Part shown: piece after piece, positions 54,096 through 63,167 of the stretch | Numbering within the stretch: the first letter of the stretch is position 1 | Layout: every line of letters begins with the position of its first letter | Source: Marivita hallyeonensis | Lineage (GTDB): Bacteria > Pseudomonadota > Alphaproteobacteria > Rhodobacterales > Rhodobacteraceae | Direction: 5' to 3' | Assembly (NCBI RefSeq): GCF_900129875.1 | Contig: NZ_FQXC01000001.1 | Coordinates: 1,048,167-1,112,166, forward strand | DNA length: 64,000 nucleotides | Program-made: the position numbers and the translations under genes | The notes under the pieces: model-generated | Databases searched by the model: none | What the model was told of the DNA's origin: nothing | The model's input: only the letters and a program-made list of their open reading frames with translations

Positions 54096-55073
54096 ATGAA
54101 ACTGAGGACACTTGGTTCAGTGATCGCGCTCGGGGTGGGTGTGATGGCGGGCGCCGCGATGGCGGAATACCCGGAACGGCCAATCAACATGATCATTCCG
54201 TACGGTGCCGGCGGTGCGACGGATATCTCCGCACGGACCATCGCAGAACCTTTGGGAGAAGCGGTCGGTCAAGCGCTTGTCATGGCCAACGTGACAGGAG
54301 CGGGCGGCGCAACTGGATCGGTCGCGGTTCAGAACGCGGCGCCGGATGGCTACACCATGCTTTTCGCGCGGGTCGGTTCACACTCGGTGAACCCGGCGAT
54401 GAAGGCCACACTGCCATATACGCTGGACGATTTCCGCTTTGTAAACGTCTACGAGATCAACCCGTTCGCCTGCACCGTGAACGTGAACTCGGACATCATG
54501 TCGATGGATGATCTGATGGCGAAGGCGAACGGCGAGGGCCTCAGCTTTGCGTCATCGGGCGTTGGCTCGGGTCCTCACCTGGGGGCTGTGATGGTGCTGG
54601 ACGCGTTTGGTCTTGAAGACGCGAACAACACCGCGACACACATCCCGCAGCAGGGCGGTGGCGCTGCGATCACAGCGGTTCTGAACGGGACGGCCGATCT
54701 TGTCTGCACGAACTCGTCGTCGCTGGCGAGCTTTGTTGCCAACAACCAGCTGCGCCCGCTTCTGGTCACAACTGAGGAGCCGGTGGTTGGCTTTGACGCG
54801 CCGACCGTGAACGAGTTGGGCCAGCCGGGGCTGAACCAGCTTGTCGGTTGGACCGGCATCGCGGGTCCTGCCGGTTTGCCGGACGATGTCGCGGCCAAGT
54901 GGGAAGAGTGGATGGCAACCGCAACAGCGGACGAAGAATTCCGCTCGGCCATGGAAGCGCGTGGGTCGGTGATCGAACTCATGGGTCCGGTCGAGGCGAA
55001 CGAATTCATTCAGGGCCAATACAACGTCTTCCGCGCACTAGTAGACAATTTGGGGATGCGCATCGAAGGCTAG
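54096..55073 (+). CDS. tctC: tripartite tricarboxylate transporter substrate-binding protein (TctC)
   Basis: A 325-residue periplasmic binding protein of the Bug/TctC family, with a signal peptide (residues 1-23, AMA) and the family start YPERPINMIIPYGAGGATD. Typical ligand-loop segments GAGGATGSVAVQNAAPDGYT and HIPQQGGGAAITAVL-like patterns are visible. It delivers an organic anion to TctBA. Ligands of this family include citrate, other carboxylates and, in some marine bacteria, sulfonated acids. A strong hairpin follows the gene. Confidence 0.93.
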   Translation: MKLRTLGSVIALGVGVMAGAAMAEYPERPINMIIPYGAGGATDISARTIAEPLGEAVGQALVMANVTGAGGATGSVAVQNAAPDGYTMLFARVGSHSVNPAMKATLPYTLDDFRFVNVYEINPFACTVNVNSDIMSMDDLMAKANGEGLSFASSGVGSGPHLGAVMVLDAFGLEDANNTATHIPQQGGGAAITAVLNGTADLVCTNSSSLASFVANNQLRPLLVTTEEPVVGFDAPTVNELGQPGLNQLVGWTGIAGPAGLPDDVAAKWEEWMATATADEEFRSAMEARGSVIELMGPVEANEFIQGQYNVFRALVDNLGMRIEG

Positions 55074-55097
55074 ACCTTATGATGTGATGACCAATTC

Positions 55098-55124
55098 CGC
55101 GCCGGGGTCCTGGACTCCGGCGCG
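55098..55124 (+). promoter_or_regulatory. very stable hairpin between tctC and tctB
   Basis: CGCGCCGG pairs with CCGGCGCG, extended inward by a G-U pair and GTCC/GGAC, giving a stem of up to 13 bp. There is no T-run after it. It lies between the binding-protein gene and the membrane genes. Such hairpins are known to keep binding-protein mRNA more abundant by blocking 3' decay or stopping some read-through. Confidence 0.65.
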
Positions 55125-55142
55125 TGTCCTATCGGAGCGAGC

Positions 55143-55640
55143 ATGACCACCAAATCCCTGCATTTGCGGATCGGTATTGCCACGGTACTGGGCGCAGCGT
55201 TTTTGACGTTCTACGCCATTCCGACCTTCGTTTTTTCGCCCTCTAACGTCAGCAATATCGTGCTGGCTCCGACGTTTTGGCCCTACGTCCTCTCTGGTTT
55301 GACAGGCATCGTGGGCGTGGGATTTTTGGCGACTTCATTTTTCAGCGATCTGTCCGCGCAGGACCACTCGGATGAGCCCGATATCGGGCCCGGTCTTGCG
55401 CCGTGGCTGCGGTTGGCGGCGCTTGCAAGCATCATGGCGTTGATGATGTACGGTCTTCCCCGGCTCGGAATGGTCTGGACATCAATGATCGCCTTTGTTG
55501 CGTGCGCGTTCCTGTTTCGAACCCGCCACCCGTATCTTGCACTGGTCTGCGCGGTGATTGTGCCGCTTCTTCTGTACGCGTTCTTCGCGCATGTGGCGGG
55601 CGTTGCTGTCCCGCAGGGTAATTTTGTGAGGCTGCCATGA
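55143..55640 (+). CDS. tctB: tripartite tricarboxylate transporter small membrane subunit (TctB)
   Basis: A 165-residue TctB-family protein with four predicted helices (N-terminal IGIATVLGAAFLTFYAIPTF, then APTFWPYVLSGLTGIVGVGFL and two in the C-terminal half). Its poorly conserved sequence and its place between tctC and tctA identify it. It overlaps tctA by 4 nt. Confidence 0.88.
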   Translation: MTTKSLHLRIGIATVLGAAFLTFYAIPTFVFSPSNVSNIVLAPTFWPYVLSGLTGIVGVGFLATSFFSDLSAQDHSDEPDIGPGLAPWLRLAALASIMALMMYGLPRLGMVWTSMIAFVACAFLFRTRHPYLALVCAVIVPLLLYAFFAHVAGVAVPQGNFVRLP

Positions 55641-57127
55641 GCCTGATGGACAGTCTTGCCGCCGGCCTTTCACTGGTCGGCAACGTCGAAGCCTTCTTCA
55701 TGCTGTTCTGCGGGCTCGTCATCGGCGTGATCGGCGGCGCGATTCCGGGCCTGTCGGCGACGATGGCGGTGGCATTGACGCTGCCCTTCACGTTTTCGAT
55801 GACGCCGATAAACGGCATTCTGTTGCTCTTGGGGGTCTACAAGGGTGGCATTTTCGGCGGATCAATTCCCGCGATCCTGATCAAAACACCGGGTACGCCT
55901 GCCTCTTCCGCCACCATCCTCGATGGCTATCCGATGGCAGAGCGGGGGGAGGCCGGGCGCGCCCTGGGTATGGCGCTGTACGCGTCCTGTACCGCCGATG
56001 CGGTGTCGAACCTCGCGCTGATCCTCTTCGCGGGCTGGCTTGCGTCTTTCGCCCTCAACTTCGGGCCGCCCGAGTTCTTCGCCCTGATCCTCTTTTCGCT
56101 GACCATCATTGCGGGTGTGTCGGGCGAAAGCCTTTTGCGCGGTGCGCTGTCGGCTTTAGCCGGGTTGTTGCTGGCCACGGTCGGTCTGGACCTCGTCTAC
56201 GGGACCAATCGCTTTACCTTCGGCGATCCGAACATGATGGGGGGCCTCAACTTCATCGCCGTGCTGATCGGTCTTTTCGCGATCCCCGAGATCATCGCGA
56301 TGGCGTGGAACCCGGTGGCGCACTTAGGCAAAACGCGCGCCTTGGGCAAATCCCGGGTGACGCTGGCCGACTACCTGAGCTGTTTCAAGAGCATCATCCG
56401 AGGCAGCATGATCGGCGTTTTCCTTGGGTCTATCCCCGGTATCGGAGCGGCTCCTTCGGCCTTCCTCAGCTATTCCGAAGCGCGGCGAACGTCCAAGAAC
56501 AAGGAGAATTTCGGCAAGGGCGAGATCGAGGGCGTTGCGGCCTCTGAGGCCGGAAACAACGGTGTTGCAGGCGCGACGCTGATCCCGCTTCTGGCGCTGG
56601 GTGTGCCCGGCGACGTGATCACCGCGATTATCATCGGCGCGTTCATGGTGCACGGGCTGCAGCCGGGTCCGATGATGTTCATCCTCAATGTCGATATCAT
56701 TTACGGGCTGTTCATCGGACTGATCGTCAGTTCGGTTTTCCTTCTGATCGTCGGCTCCGTGGCGATCCGTGGGTTCAAGTTCGTTGCCGACGTGCCGAAG
56801 CGTCTGCTGATGCCAGCCGTGCTTGTCCTTTGCGTCTACGGCGTGTTCGCAGTGAACAACAACATCTTCGACGTGGGGGTGATGTTCGCGATGGGCTGGG
56901 TCGGCTACATCATGATGCGCAACCGTATCCCGGCCGCACCGTTCCTGATTGCCTTCATTCTCGGACCCTTGCTGGAAGATAACTTTCGCCAGTCGATGCT
57001 GATGTCGGGTAGCGACCCGAGCATCCTTTTGCGCGGGCCGATCACGTGGTTCTTCTGGGTGCTGACGGTTATCACCGTGGTCGCAATCACGCGGAGTACG
57101 CTGCGCCGGAAAGTGCCGCTTAGTTAA
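55637..57127 (+). CDS. tctA: tripartite tricarboxylate transporter large membrane subunit (TctA)
   Basis: A 496-residue TctA with about 11-12 helices. Diagnostic stretches: VIGGAIPGLSATMAVAL, KGGIFGGSIPAILIKTPGTPAS, IPGIGAAPSAFLSYSEARR and EGVAASEAGNNGVAGATLIPLLALGVPG. It forms the sodium- or proton-driven translocation path. Its 3' end overlaps the convergent exonuclease gene by 8 nt. Confidence 0.95.
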   Translation: MSLMDSLAAGLSLVGNVEAFFMLFCGLVIGVIGGAIPGLSATMAVALTLPFTFSMTPINGILLLLGVYKGGIFGGSIPAILIKTPGTPASSATILDGYPMAERGEAGRALGMALYASCTADAVSNLALILFAGWLASFALNFGPPEFFALILFSLTIIAGVSGESLLRGALSALAGLLLATVGLDLVYGTNRFTFGDPNMMGGLNFIAVLIGLFAIPEIIAMAWNPVAHLGKTRALGKSRVTLADYLSCFKSIIRGSMIGVFLGSIPGIGAAPSAFLSYSEARRTSKNKENFGKGEIEGVAASEAGNNGVAGATLIPLLALGVPGDVITAIIIGAFMVHGLQPGPMMFILNVDIIYGLFIGLIVSSVFLLIVGSVAIRGFKFVADVPKRLLMPAVLVLCVYGVFAVNNNIFDVGVMFAMGWVGYIMMRNRIPAAPFLIAFILGPLLEDNFRQSMLMSGSDPSILLRGPITWFFWVLTVITVVAITRSTLRRKVPLS

Positions 57128-58538
57128 GGTCTTCGAGCAGCCGGCCGTGGCGGCGGGTTTCCTCGATGACCTGACCGAATGTTTTCAGACCGCGCGCGTC
57201 GAGCATGGGAAGCATCCGAACCAGCACCTCGGCAGTGGCTTGCGCGTCCCCCAGAGCCGTGTGCCGCAACTCGGTTGGAATAGTCACGTTCAGCCGCTCA
57301 CACAACGCGTCGAGCGTGTGTGTTTCACTGGCCCCGAACAGCACCGCGGACAGCAACACAGTGTCGAGGATCGGGTGGTCCCACGTCACCCCGGAGTCCT
57401 TTGCATGGCGATGCAAGAACGCCATGTCGAACGGTGCGTTATGGGCCACGATCACCGCATCGCGCGAAAAGGCATGAAACCGCTTCGCCACCGCCCGGAT
57501 ATCCGGCTGGCCCTGAACCATGGCATCCGTCACCTTGTGGACCTTTGTGGATGCGGGCGGGATCGGACGGCCGGGATCGACAAGCTGGTTGATCTGTTCC
57601 CCTTCGATGATCCGTCCGTTCAACACGCGCACCGCGCCCAATTGCACGATGTCATCCTTGTGGGGCAGAAGGCCGGTCGTTTCCGTATCGAACACAGAAA
57701 AGCACAGGTCCCGGATCGGACGGTCCTGCAGCTTTGCTTCGGCATCGGTCTGACGCCGCTCCAGCAGATCGAAATCGTAGACCAGGGGACGGGCGGCATC
57801 CGGGGCGATGTCGAGTGTCTGGCTGTCGATCACCATCAGGTAACCTCCGCCGTCCATGGGTTTGAGCTTGACGTCGAAACTCTGCGCCTTGTCGTTCGAG
57901 CGCCCTTCGAAGGCGACGTCTTTGCCGGTCTTCTGCAGGTTTGCCACCGCTTTTTCGAGGGAACTGGCCTCAAAATACTCGGTTATCTGGGCGTTGAGGC
58001 GTGGAACGCCAAGTTGCGCGAGAACTTCGGCAGCCTGCCCATCGTAAAGCACGATCTGGCCGTCCGCATTGACGAGGATCGTGGCGACCGGCACCTCGCT
58101 CAGCAAGGCCGTCAACCGTGCTTTCTCGGCCTTCAGGCGGGCGGTCTCGGCGGCGACCGTCTGGGCCGTGCTCAGGGCCGTTTCGTTCAGTTGCTTGGTC
58201 ACGGCGCAGGCCGCTGGTGCCAGATCACCCAGATACCGCGCGGCGCTTGCGTCCATCTCGCGGTCGACCCCGGCATGGGCCCGCGTGCGCATCTCGGACG
58301 CGAGCCTTTCGATCGGTTTCGCGACGTTTTCATCGAACAGAAGCCAGATCGTAACGGTCAACGCCAGCACAAGGAACGCCGACAGGATGGCGGCGAACGT
58401 AAAACCATTGGCGACGGTGGTATCCATGGCCCGGGCATAACCGAACCAAAGCGAAACCCCGACAGAGGCCAATCCGCCAAGCCCCAGAAGACAGAAGAAA
58501 AGGAAGATGCGCAAACGCAGACTGAGTTTCGCGAGCAT
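57120..58538 (-). CDS. membrane PAS-exonuclease (DnaQ-like, DEDDh)
   Basis: A 472-residue protein from the ATG at 58538 (GGAG 8 nt upstream). Two N-terminal membrane helices (about 6-28 and 42-64), a HAMP-like and coiled stretch, and a PAS-like domain (about 150-250) precede a C-terminal DEDDh 3'-5' exonuclease domain with FDTETTGLLP, AHNAPFDMAFL and HTALGDAQATAEVL. DnaQ-like proteins of this architecture are found next to DUF294 and acetate transport genes in proteobacteria; their role there is not well established. It lacks DNA polymerase III context, so a regulatory or RNA/oligonucleotide role is possible. Confidence 0.85.
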   Translation of the reverse strand: MLAKLSLRLRIFLFFCLLGLGGLASVGVSLWFGYARAMDTTVANGFTFAAILSAFLVLALTVTIWLLFDENVAKPIERLASEMRTRAHAGVDREMDASAARYLGDLAPAACAVTKQLNETALSTAQTVAAETARLKAEKARLTALLSEVPVATILVNADGQIVLYDGQAAEVLAQLGVPRLNAQITEYFEASSLEKAVANLQKTGKDVAFEGRSNDKAQSFDVKLKPMDGGGYLMVIDSQTLDIAPDAARPLVYDFDLLERRQTDAEAKLQDRPIRDLCFSVFDTETTGLLPHKDDIVQLGAVRVLNGRIIEGEQINQLVDPGRPIPPASTKVHKVTDAMVQGQPDIRAVAKRFHAFSRDAVIVAHNAPFDMAFLHRHAKDSGVTWDHPILDTVLLSAVLFGASETHTLDALCERLNVTIPTELRHTALGDAQATAEVLVRMLPMLDARGLKTFGQVIEETRRHGRLLEDLN

Positions 58539-58542
58539 GGGC

Positions 58543-59043
58543 CTAACTCCTGCGGCAGACACCGCTGACGATGGGGTCATCCTCTGGCACGTCGCGCCAG
58601 ATCGGTGGGCTGTCATCACCCAGTGCCGGGTCCGCGCGTTGGCCGGTCTGGCAATTCACCATGACCTCGACCGATTGAACGGTGGTCCAGCGTCCAAAAA
58701 AATAGAGATCGGCCAGGTAGAGATCCGACTGTTCACTGTTGGCGCGGACATTTTCCTGATCGATGGCAACGAAACGGTCGACATACGGGAAGAGGTACGT
58801 CCAGGGCCGATAGATCGCGGTACTTTCAACCGTTTGCACAACTTCCAGACCGTCCGGCAAGTTGCCCGACGTGCGGGCGAACCAGCCGTATTCGCTGGAG
58901 ATCGTGGTGCCAAGCATCGCCAACCCGGCCGCGACCGGGATGATCCATTTCGGCAAGCGCCCGCCGGACAGTTTCGAGATGGCAAGCATCACACCCGCAC
59001 CCGCAAGGCCCGCGACGATGACCGCGATGAGTTCCAGAAACAT
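58543..59043 (-). CDS. small membrane protein in the acetate-transport cluster
   Basis: A 166-residue protein from the ATG at 59043, which has GGAGGAGG upstream. Two N-terminal membrane helices (LIAVIVAGLAGAGVMLAI and WIIPVAAGLAMLGTTI) precede a periplasmic domain with two Cys (VNCQTG and VSGVCRRS). I do not recognise a named family. It lies between the DUF294 gene (24 nt upstream) and the exonuclease gene (4 nt downstream) on the same strand and is probably co-expressed. Confidence 0.75.
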   Translation of the reverse strand: MFLELIAVIVAGLAGAGVMLAISKLSGGRLPKWIIPVAAGLAMLGTTISSEYGWFARTSGNLPDGLEVVQTVESTAIYRPWTYLFPYVDRFVAIDQENVRANSEQSDLYLADLYFFGRWTTVQSVEVMVNCQTGQRADPALGDDSPPIWRDVPEDDPIVSGVCRRS

Positions 59044-59067
59044 GTATCCTCCTCCCAAACGGCAGCG

Positions 59068-60891
59068 TTAACTGAGCATGCCGCGCCCGTGTCCCACTGC
59101 CGATTGCATGGACTTTATCACCACGAAAGCATCCCTCAGATGACTTCGCTCAAAGTCCGACAGGTTCGTGGGACTCAAGTAATTGTTTGGTGTCTCGCCC
59201 GCGCGGACCTGTGCGGCCTGATGTTCAAGCCGCGTCTCCGCGATCAAATCGTAGGCGTCGCGCAGATCCTGACCGCCGGATTGGCTCAGAACGCCAGCGG
59301 CCACAGCGGCTTCGAGCCGCGCAGCCGTGTTCACAGCGGTCAGCTTGCCCTGAAGTGCATAGATGCGGGCGAGGTCCACCACCGGGACGACGCCGTTGTG
59401 CTTCAGGTCGATCTGGTTCTTGTGTTCACCTGATCGGATCGTGGCGAACCCCCTCAGCAACCCCAGAGGCGGCGTGTGTTTGAGCGAGTTGGACACCATA
59501 TGGGCCACGAAGATCGAATTCGACGCCGCCGCGTTCAACGTATTGGCTTGCAAGTCCTCGAAAAGCTTCAAAGCGCCGCCAATCGGCCGAAGATCGAACA
59601 TCACGCTGGCCAGCATCTGCGCTTCGGGGTTCGGCGTTTTGATCCAACCGGCGAAATAGTCGCGCCACACCCGCACCGGCTGACGCCAACGCGGATTGAT
59701 CGCCATCATGTCACCGGGGCAGTAGACGTAACCGCAGGTGTCGAGCCCGTCGCAGACAAATCGGGCGAGCGCTTCGAAATAGGGGAGGTGATCGGGCTGA
59801 ACGCTGTCGTCGAGGAAAAGGCAGTTGTCCTGATCGCTGACGCCGGTTTGCTCCTGCCGACCCTGGCTGCCACAGGCCAGCCACAGGTAGGGTACGGGCG
59901 CCGGACCTAGGGTCTGTTCGGCCAGCGCGATGAGCCGCCGTGTCGCCGTATCGGCGATGTCGGTGATCAGACGGGTGATGACCTCGTGCCGGTTGCCGCC
60001 CGCCACAAGCTGCGCCAGCAGTTGCGGGATACGTGCGGTCACCTTGGCCATCTCTTCTGCCGTGTCGGCATAAGCGATCTCGGACACGAGCTCGGCGGAA
60101 CTGACCGCCTGAAAGCGGGTCAGATCCGTTTGCGTCACGATCCCGACGAGCTTGCCCGACTGTTCGACCGGCACATGACCGATGCGGCGCTCCATCATCA
60201 TGTGAAGCACGTCCGATCCAATCGCGGAGGGGGGCAGGGTGACGGGGTCCGGGGTCATGATCTGACTTATGGGTGTGCTGAACGACAGGCCGTTGCCGAC
60301 AACCTTGCCCGACAGGTCCCGCACGGTGGCGATGCCACGCAGGGCGTCGTTCTCTGCAATGCAGATCGATGACACATGCGCGTCCCGCATCAGCCTCGCA
60401 GCGGTCTGCACATCGGTGTCCGGCGTACAGGTCAGCGGCTTTGTCGCCATCAGCTCTTCGACGCGCGTGGTCGCAAGGTCGGCTTTCTGCGGTCGCTCCA
60501 GGCGGCTGCGGTCAAAGAACTTGCGAAAATTCGGATCATCAGAAAGCGCCTGATGAAAGCGTTTGGCCGGAAGAACAAGCAGGATCGTCTCGGTTACAGC
60601 ACGGGCCGAGGTGAGGCTGACCCCCTCGCGCAGTAGGCCGCGTTCGCCGAATGAATTCCGAACCCCCAGAAGAGAGATCGGTACGTCATGCTCATCCCGG
60701 ATTTCGACATTGCCCTCGAAGACAACAAACAACCCGTCCAGCGTCTCGCCGAGCGCGTACACCATGTCGCCATCGGCGTAGCTGCGAATGTCGAATGCTC
60801 CGATCATCGACATGAGGGCAGCCTGCTCCATCGCGTCGTAGGGGTGGATGGCAGACAAAAACTGCAGAAGCGTTTCAGGCGTCGGTTTCAT
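59068..60891 (-). CDS. DUF294 nucleotidyltransferase-like protein with cNMP-binding and CBS domains
   Basis: A 607-residue protein. A cyclic-nucleotide-binding-like domain (about 12-130) precedes a CBS pair (about 150-275) and then the DUF294 putative nucleotidyltransferase (about 295-430, CGSQGRQEQTGVSDQDNCLF) with its C-terminal helical domain (about 450-600). The GS-x-GR-x-DQDN pattern keeps the acidic residues of the fold. This family is regularly encoded next to the DUF4212/Na+:solute symporter pair and acs, suggesting signalling control of uptake, perhaps by adenylate charge via the CBS domains. Confidence 0.9.
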   Translation of the reverse strand: MKPTPETLLQFLSAIHPYDAMEQAALMSMIGAFDIRSYADGDMVYALGETLDGLFVVFEGNVEIRDEHDVPISLLGVRNSFGERGLLREGVSLTSARAVTETILLVLPAKRFHQALSDDPNFRKFFDRSRLERPQKADLATTRVEELMATKPLTCTPDTDVQTAARLMRDAHVSSICIAENDALRGIATVRDLSGKVVGNGLSFSTPISQIMTPDPVTLPPSAIGSDVLHMMMERRIGHVPVEQSGKLVGIVTQTDLTRFQAVSSAELVSEIAYADTAEEMAKVTARIPQLLAQLVAGGNRHEVITRLITDIADTATRRLIALAEQTLGPAPVPYLWLACGSQGRQEQTGVSDQDNCLFLDDSVQPDHLPYFEALARFVCDGLDTCGYVYCPGDMMAINPRWRQPVRVWRDYFAGWIKTPNPEAQMLASVMFDLRPIGGALKLFEDLQANTLNAAASNSIFVAHMVSNSLKHTPPLGLLRGFATIRSGEHKNQIDLKHNGVVPVVDLARIYALQGKLTAVNTAARLEAAVAAGVLSQSGGQDLRDAYDLIAETRLEHQAAQVRAGETPNNYLSPTNLSDFERSHLRDAFVVIKSMQSAVGHGRGMLS

Positions 60892-60998
60892 TCCGGTGAC
60901 GTACCTTCAGACATAAATGATCCCGCTCCAGAGTTTCCGGCGCGGGACCTGTTTAGAAAAGGATGCGCCACCCGTCCGGGGCAGCGCACCGCTTGCAT

Positions 60999-62780
60999 TT
61001 AGTGGTCCTGAGCGGCGCCTGCGCCACGCGGCACACGCACGCTTTCCACCAGCTCTTCGATCTCTTTCGGGATCGCGGCTGTCATCTTCGACACGGTGAA
61101 GGCAACTGCGAAGTTGATCATCGCGCCAATCGCACCGAAGGAGGTGGACTTCACAGTACCCAAGAGCGGATCAGCATCGGTGAAGCTGTTCGTATCCGGG
61201 ATGAAGAACCAGCCCTTGTGCAGGAAGATGTAAAGCAGGGTCACGATCAGACCAGCCAGCATACCGGCAACCGCACCTTTGTTGTTCACCTTCGTGAAGA
61301 TGCCCATCATCAGTGCAGGGAAGATCGAGGCCGCCGCCAGACCAAAGGCCAAGGCCACCGTTTGCGCCGCAAAGCCCGGAGGATTGAGACCCAGATACGT
61401 TGCCACGGCAATCGCCACCGCCATCGCGATCCGCGCGGACAGGAGTTCGCCCTTTTCGCTGATATTCGGCGTCAACTGACCCTTCATCAGGTCGTGGGAC
61501 ACCGCCGAGGAGATTGCAAGAAGCAGACCCGCCGCTGTTGAGAGCGCGGCAGCAAGACCACCGGCAGCCACAAGACCGATCACCCAACCCGGCAGGTTGG
61601 CAATCTCGGGGTTCGCCAGAACAAGAATGTCACGGTTGAAATTGGTCAGCTCGTTTTCCGAGCCCCAGCCAGCCGCTTCCATCATGGCCACGGTTTCTGC
61701 GTCACGGTCGTTGAAGTACGCGATACGACCGTCACCGTTCTTGTCTTCCCAGCCCAGAAGGCCGGTTTGCTGCCACGTCGCCATCCAGTCATAGGCCGGA
61801 TCGCTTGCGATGGTTTCGGTGGAGACAGGCTCACCCGAAGCACCGTTCGGCCAGAACTGTTCGGTGATGTTCAGACGCGCCATCGCACCAACAGCTGGAG
61901 CTGTGAGGTAGAGCAGGGCGATGAACACGAGCGTCCAGCCAGCGGACCAGCGGGCGTCAGCCACGCGCGGCACGGTGAAGAAGCGCATGATCACGTGCGG
62001 CAGACCCGCAGTACCGATCATCAGCGACAGGGTGAAGAGCACCATGTTGAACGTGTCACCGTGGTGGGCCGTGTATTCGTTGAAGCCAAGCTCCGCCACG
62101 ATCTGGTCAAGCTTCTGCAAGAGCGGCTCACCGCTTTCGACAGACCCGAAGAGGCCGAGACCCGGGATCGGGTTGCCCGTCAGTTGCAGCGAGATGAAGA
62201 CCGCCGGAATGGTGTAGGCCATGATCAGAACGCAGTACTGCGCCACCTGGGTGTAGGTCACACCCTTCATGCCGCCGAAAACCGCGTAGGCGAACACCAC
62301 ACAGGCACCGATCAGAAGACCCGTCGTATTGGACACTTCAAGGAAGCGACCGAAGGCAACGCCCACACCGGTCATCTGACCGATCACGTAGGTGGTGGAC
62401 GCCACGATCAGACAGATCACGGCAACCACACGGGCTGTGGGGCTGTAGAACCGGTCGCCGATGAATTCCGACACCGTGTACTTGCCGAACTTCCGCAGGT
62501 ACGGCGCAAGCAGAAGTGCCAGAAGCACGTAACCGCCCGTCCAACCCATCAGGAAGGTCGAGTTGTCATAGCCGGTAAAGGCGATGAGGCCAGCCATCGA
62601 GATGAACGAGGCCGCGGACATCCAGTCCGCCGCTGTCGCCATACCGTTGGTGACCGGGTGAACGCCGCGACCGGCGGCGTAGAATTCGGATGTGGAGCCC
62701 GCGCGGGCCCAGATCGCGATGCCGATGTACAGCGCAAAGGACGCGCCGACAAAGAGCAGGTTAATCGTAAACTGATCCAT
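60999..62780 (-). CDS. sodium:solute symporter (ActP-like, VC_2705 type)
   Basis: A 593-residue SSS-family symporter with about 13 helices. Family stretches include AADWMSAASFISMAGLIAF, FGGMKGVTYTQVAQYCVL, GTAGLPHVIMRFFTVP and AALSTAAGLLLAISSAVSHD. A periplasmic/cytosolic insert of about 100 residues after the AMARLN region is typical of this subgroup. Likely substrates are acetate or similar short monocarboxylates, supported by the DUF4212 partner 5 nt upstream and by acs further upstream. Confidence 0.92.
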   Translation of the reverse strand: MDQFTINLLFVGASFALYIGIAIWARAGSTSEFYAAGRGVHPVTNGMATAADWMSAASFISMAGLIAFTGYDNSTFLMGWTGGYVLLALLLAPYLRKFGKYTVSEFIGDRFYSPTARVVAVICLIVASTTYVIGQMTGVGVAFGRFLEVSNTTGLLIGACVVFAYAVFGGMKGVTYTQVAQYCVLIMAYTIPAVFISLQLTGNPIPGLGLFGSVESGEPLLQKLDQIVAELGFNEYTAHHGDTFNMVLFTLSLMIGTAGLPHVIMRFFTVPRVADARWSAGWTLVFIALLYLTAPAVGAMARLNITEQFWPNGASGEPVSTETIASDPAYDWMATWQQTGLLGWEDKNGDGRIAYFNDRDAETVAMMEAAGWGSENELTNFNRDILVLANPEIANLPGWVIGLVAAGGLAAALSTAAGLLLAISSAVSHDLMKGQLTPNISEKGELLSARIAMAVAIAVATYLGLNPPGFAAQTVALAFGLAAASIFPALMMGIFTKVNNKGAVAGMLAGLIVTLLYIFLHKGWFFIPDTNSFTDADPLLGTVKSTSFGAIGAMINFAVAFTVSKMTAAIPKEIEELVESVRVPRGAGAAQDH

Positions 62781-62785
62781 GTCCG

Positions 62786-63070
62786 TTATTCCTCGACGCC
62801 GAATTCTTTATCGAGCTTGTTCATCCGCCAGGCGTAGAAAAAGATCAGCGCCAGGAAGACGAGGATCGATCCTTGCTGGGCGAACCAGAAGCCAAGATCG
62901 GTACCGCCGACGGCGATGCCGGACAGCATCGGGCGTAGCAGGATGCCGAACCCGAATGAGACCAGCGCCCAGATCACGAGGCTGATCAAGATGATGCGCA
63001 CGTTTGCGGCCCAATAGCCCGCGTCGGACTTTTCGGCAGCTTGCGCTGTTTGAGATGTTTGGTCCGCCAT
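62786..63070 (-). CDS. DUF4212 small subunit of the symporter
   Basis: A 94-residue protein from the ATG at 63070, with a strong SD (GGAGGAG). Two membrane helices (IILISLVIWALVSFGFGILL and GFWFAQQGSILVFLALIFFYA) carry the DUF4212 pattern ending in AWRMNKLDKEFGVEE. It is a usual partner of VC_2705-type symporters, 5 nt upstream of the large subunit. Confidence 0.92.
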   Translation of the reverse strand: MADQTSQTAQAAEKSDAGYWAANVRIILISLVIWALVSFGFGILLRPMLSGIAVGGTDLGFWFAQQGSILVFLALIFFYAWRMNKLDKEFGVEE

Positions 63071-63167
63071 GTTGCGGCTCCTCCTTTTCCTCCGTTGGCA
63101 CACACCCACCCGGATGTGCGCGTCCCTCGTCTGCGGCCCCGTTCGTGGACCGCGAACAGCCGCCGCT

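Noticed and set aside
57147..58568. 473-codon plus-strand ORF opposite the exonuclease gene
   Set aside because: It is rich in Arg, His and Gly with no recognisable domain and is fully antisense to a gene with clear DEDDh and PAS features. It is a high-GC shadow.
61767..62837. 356-codon plus-strand ORF opposite the symporter gene
   Set aside because: Composition is His/Arg/Asp-rich and not protein-like, and it is antisense to a well-conserved SSS symporter.
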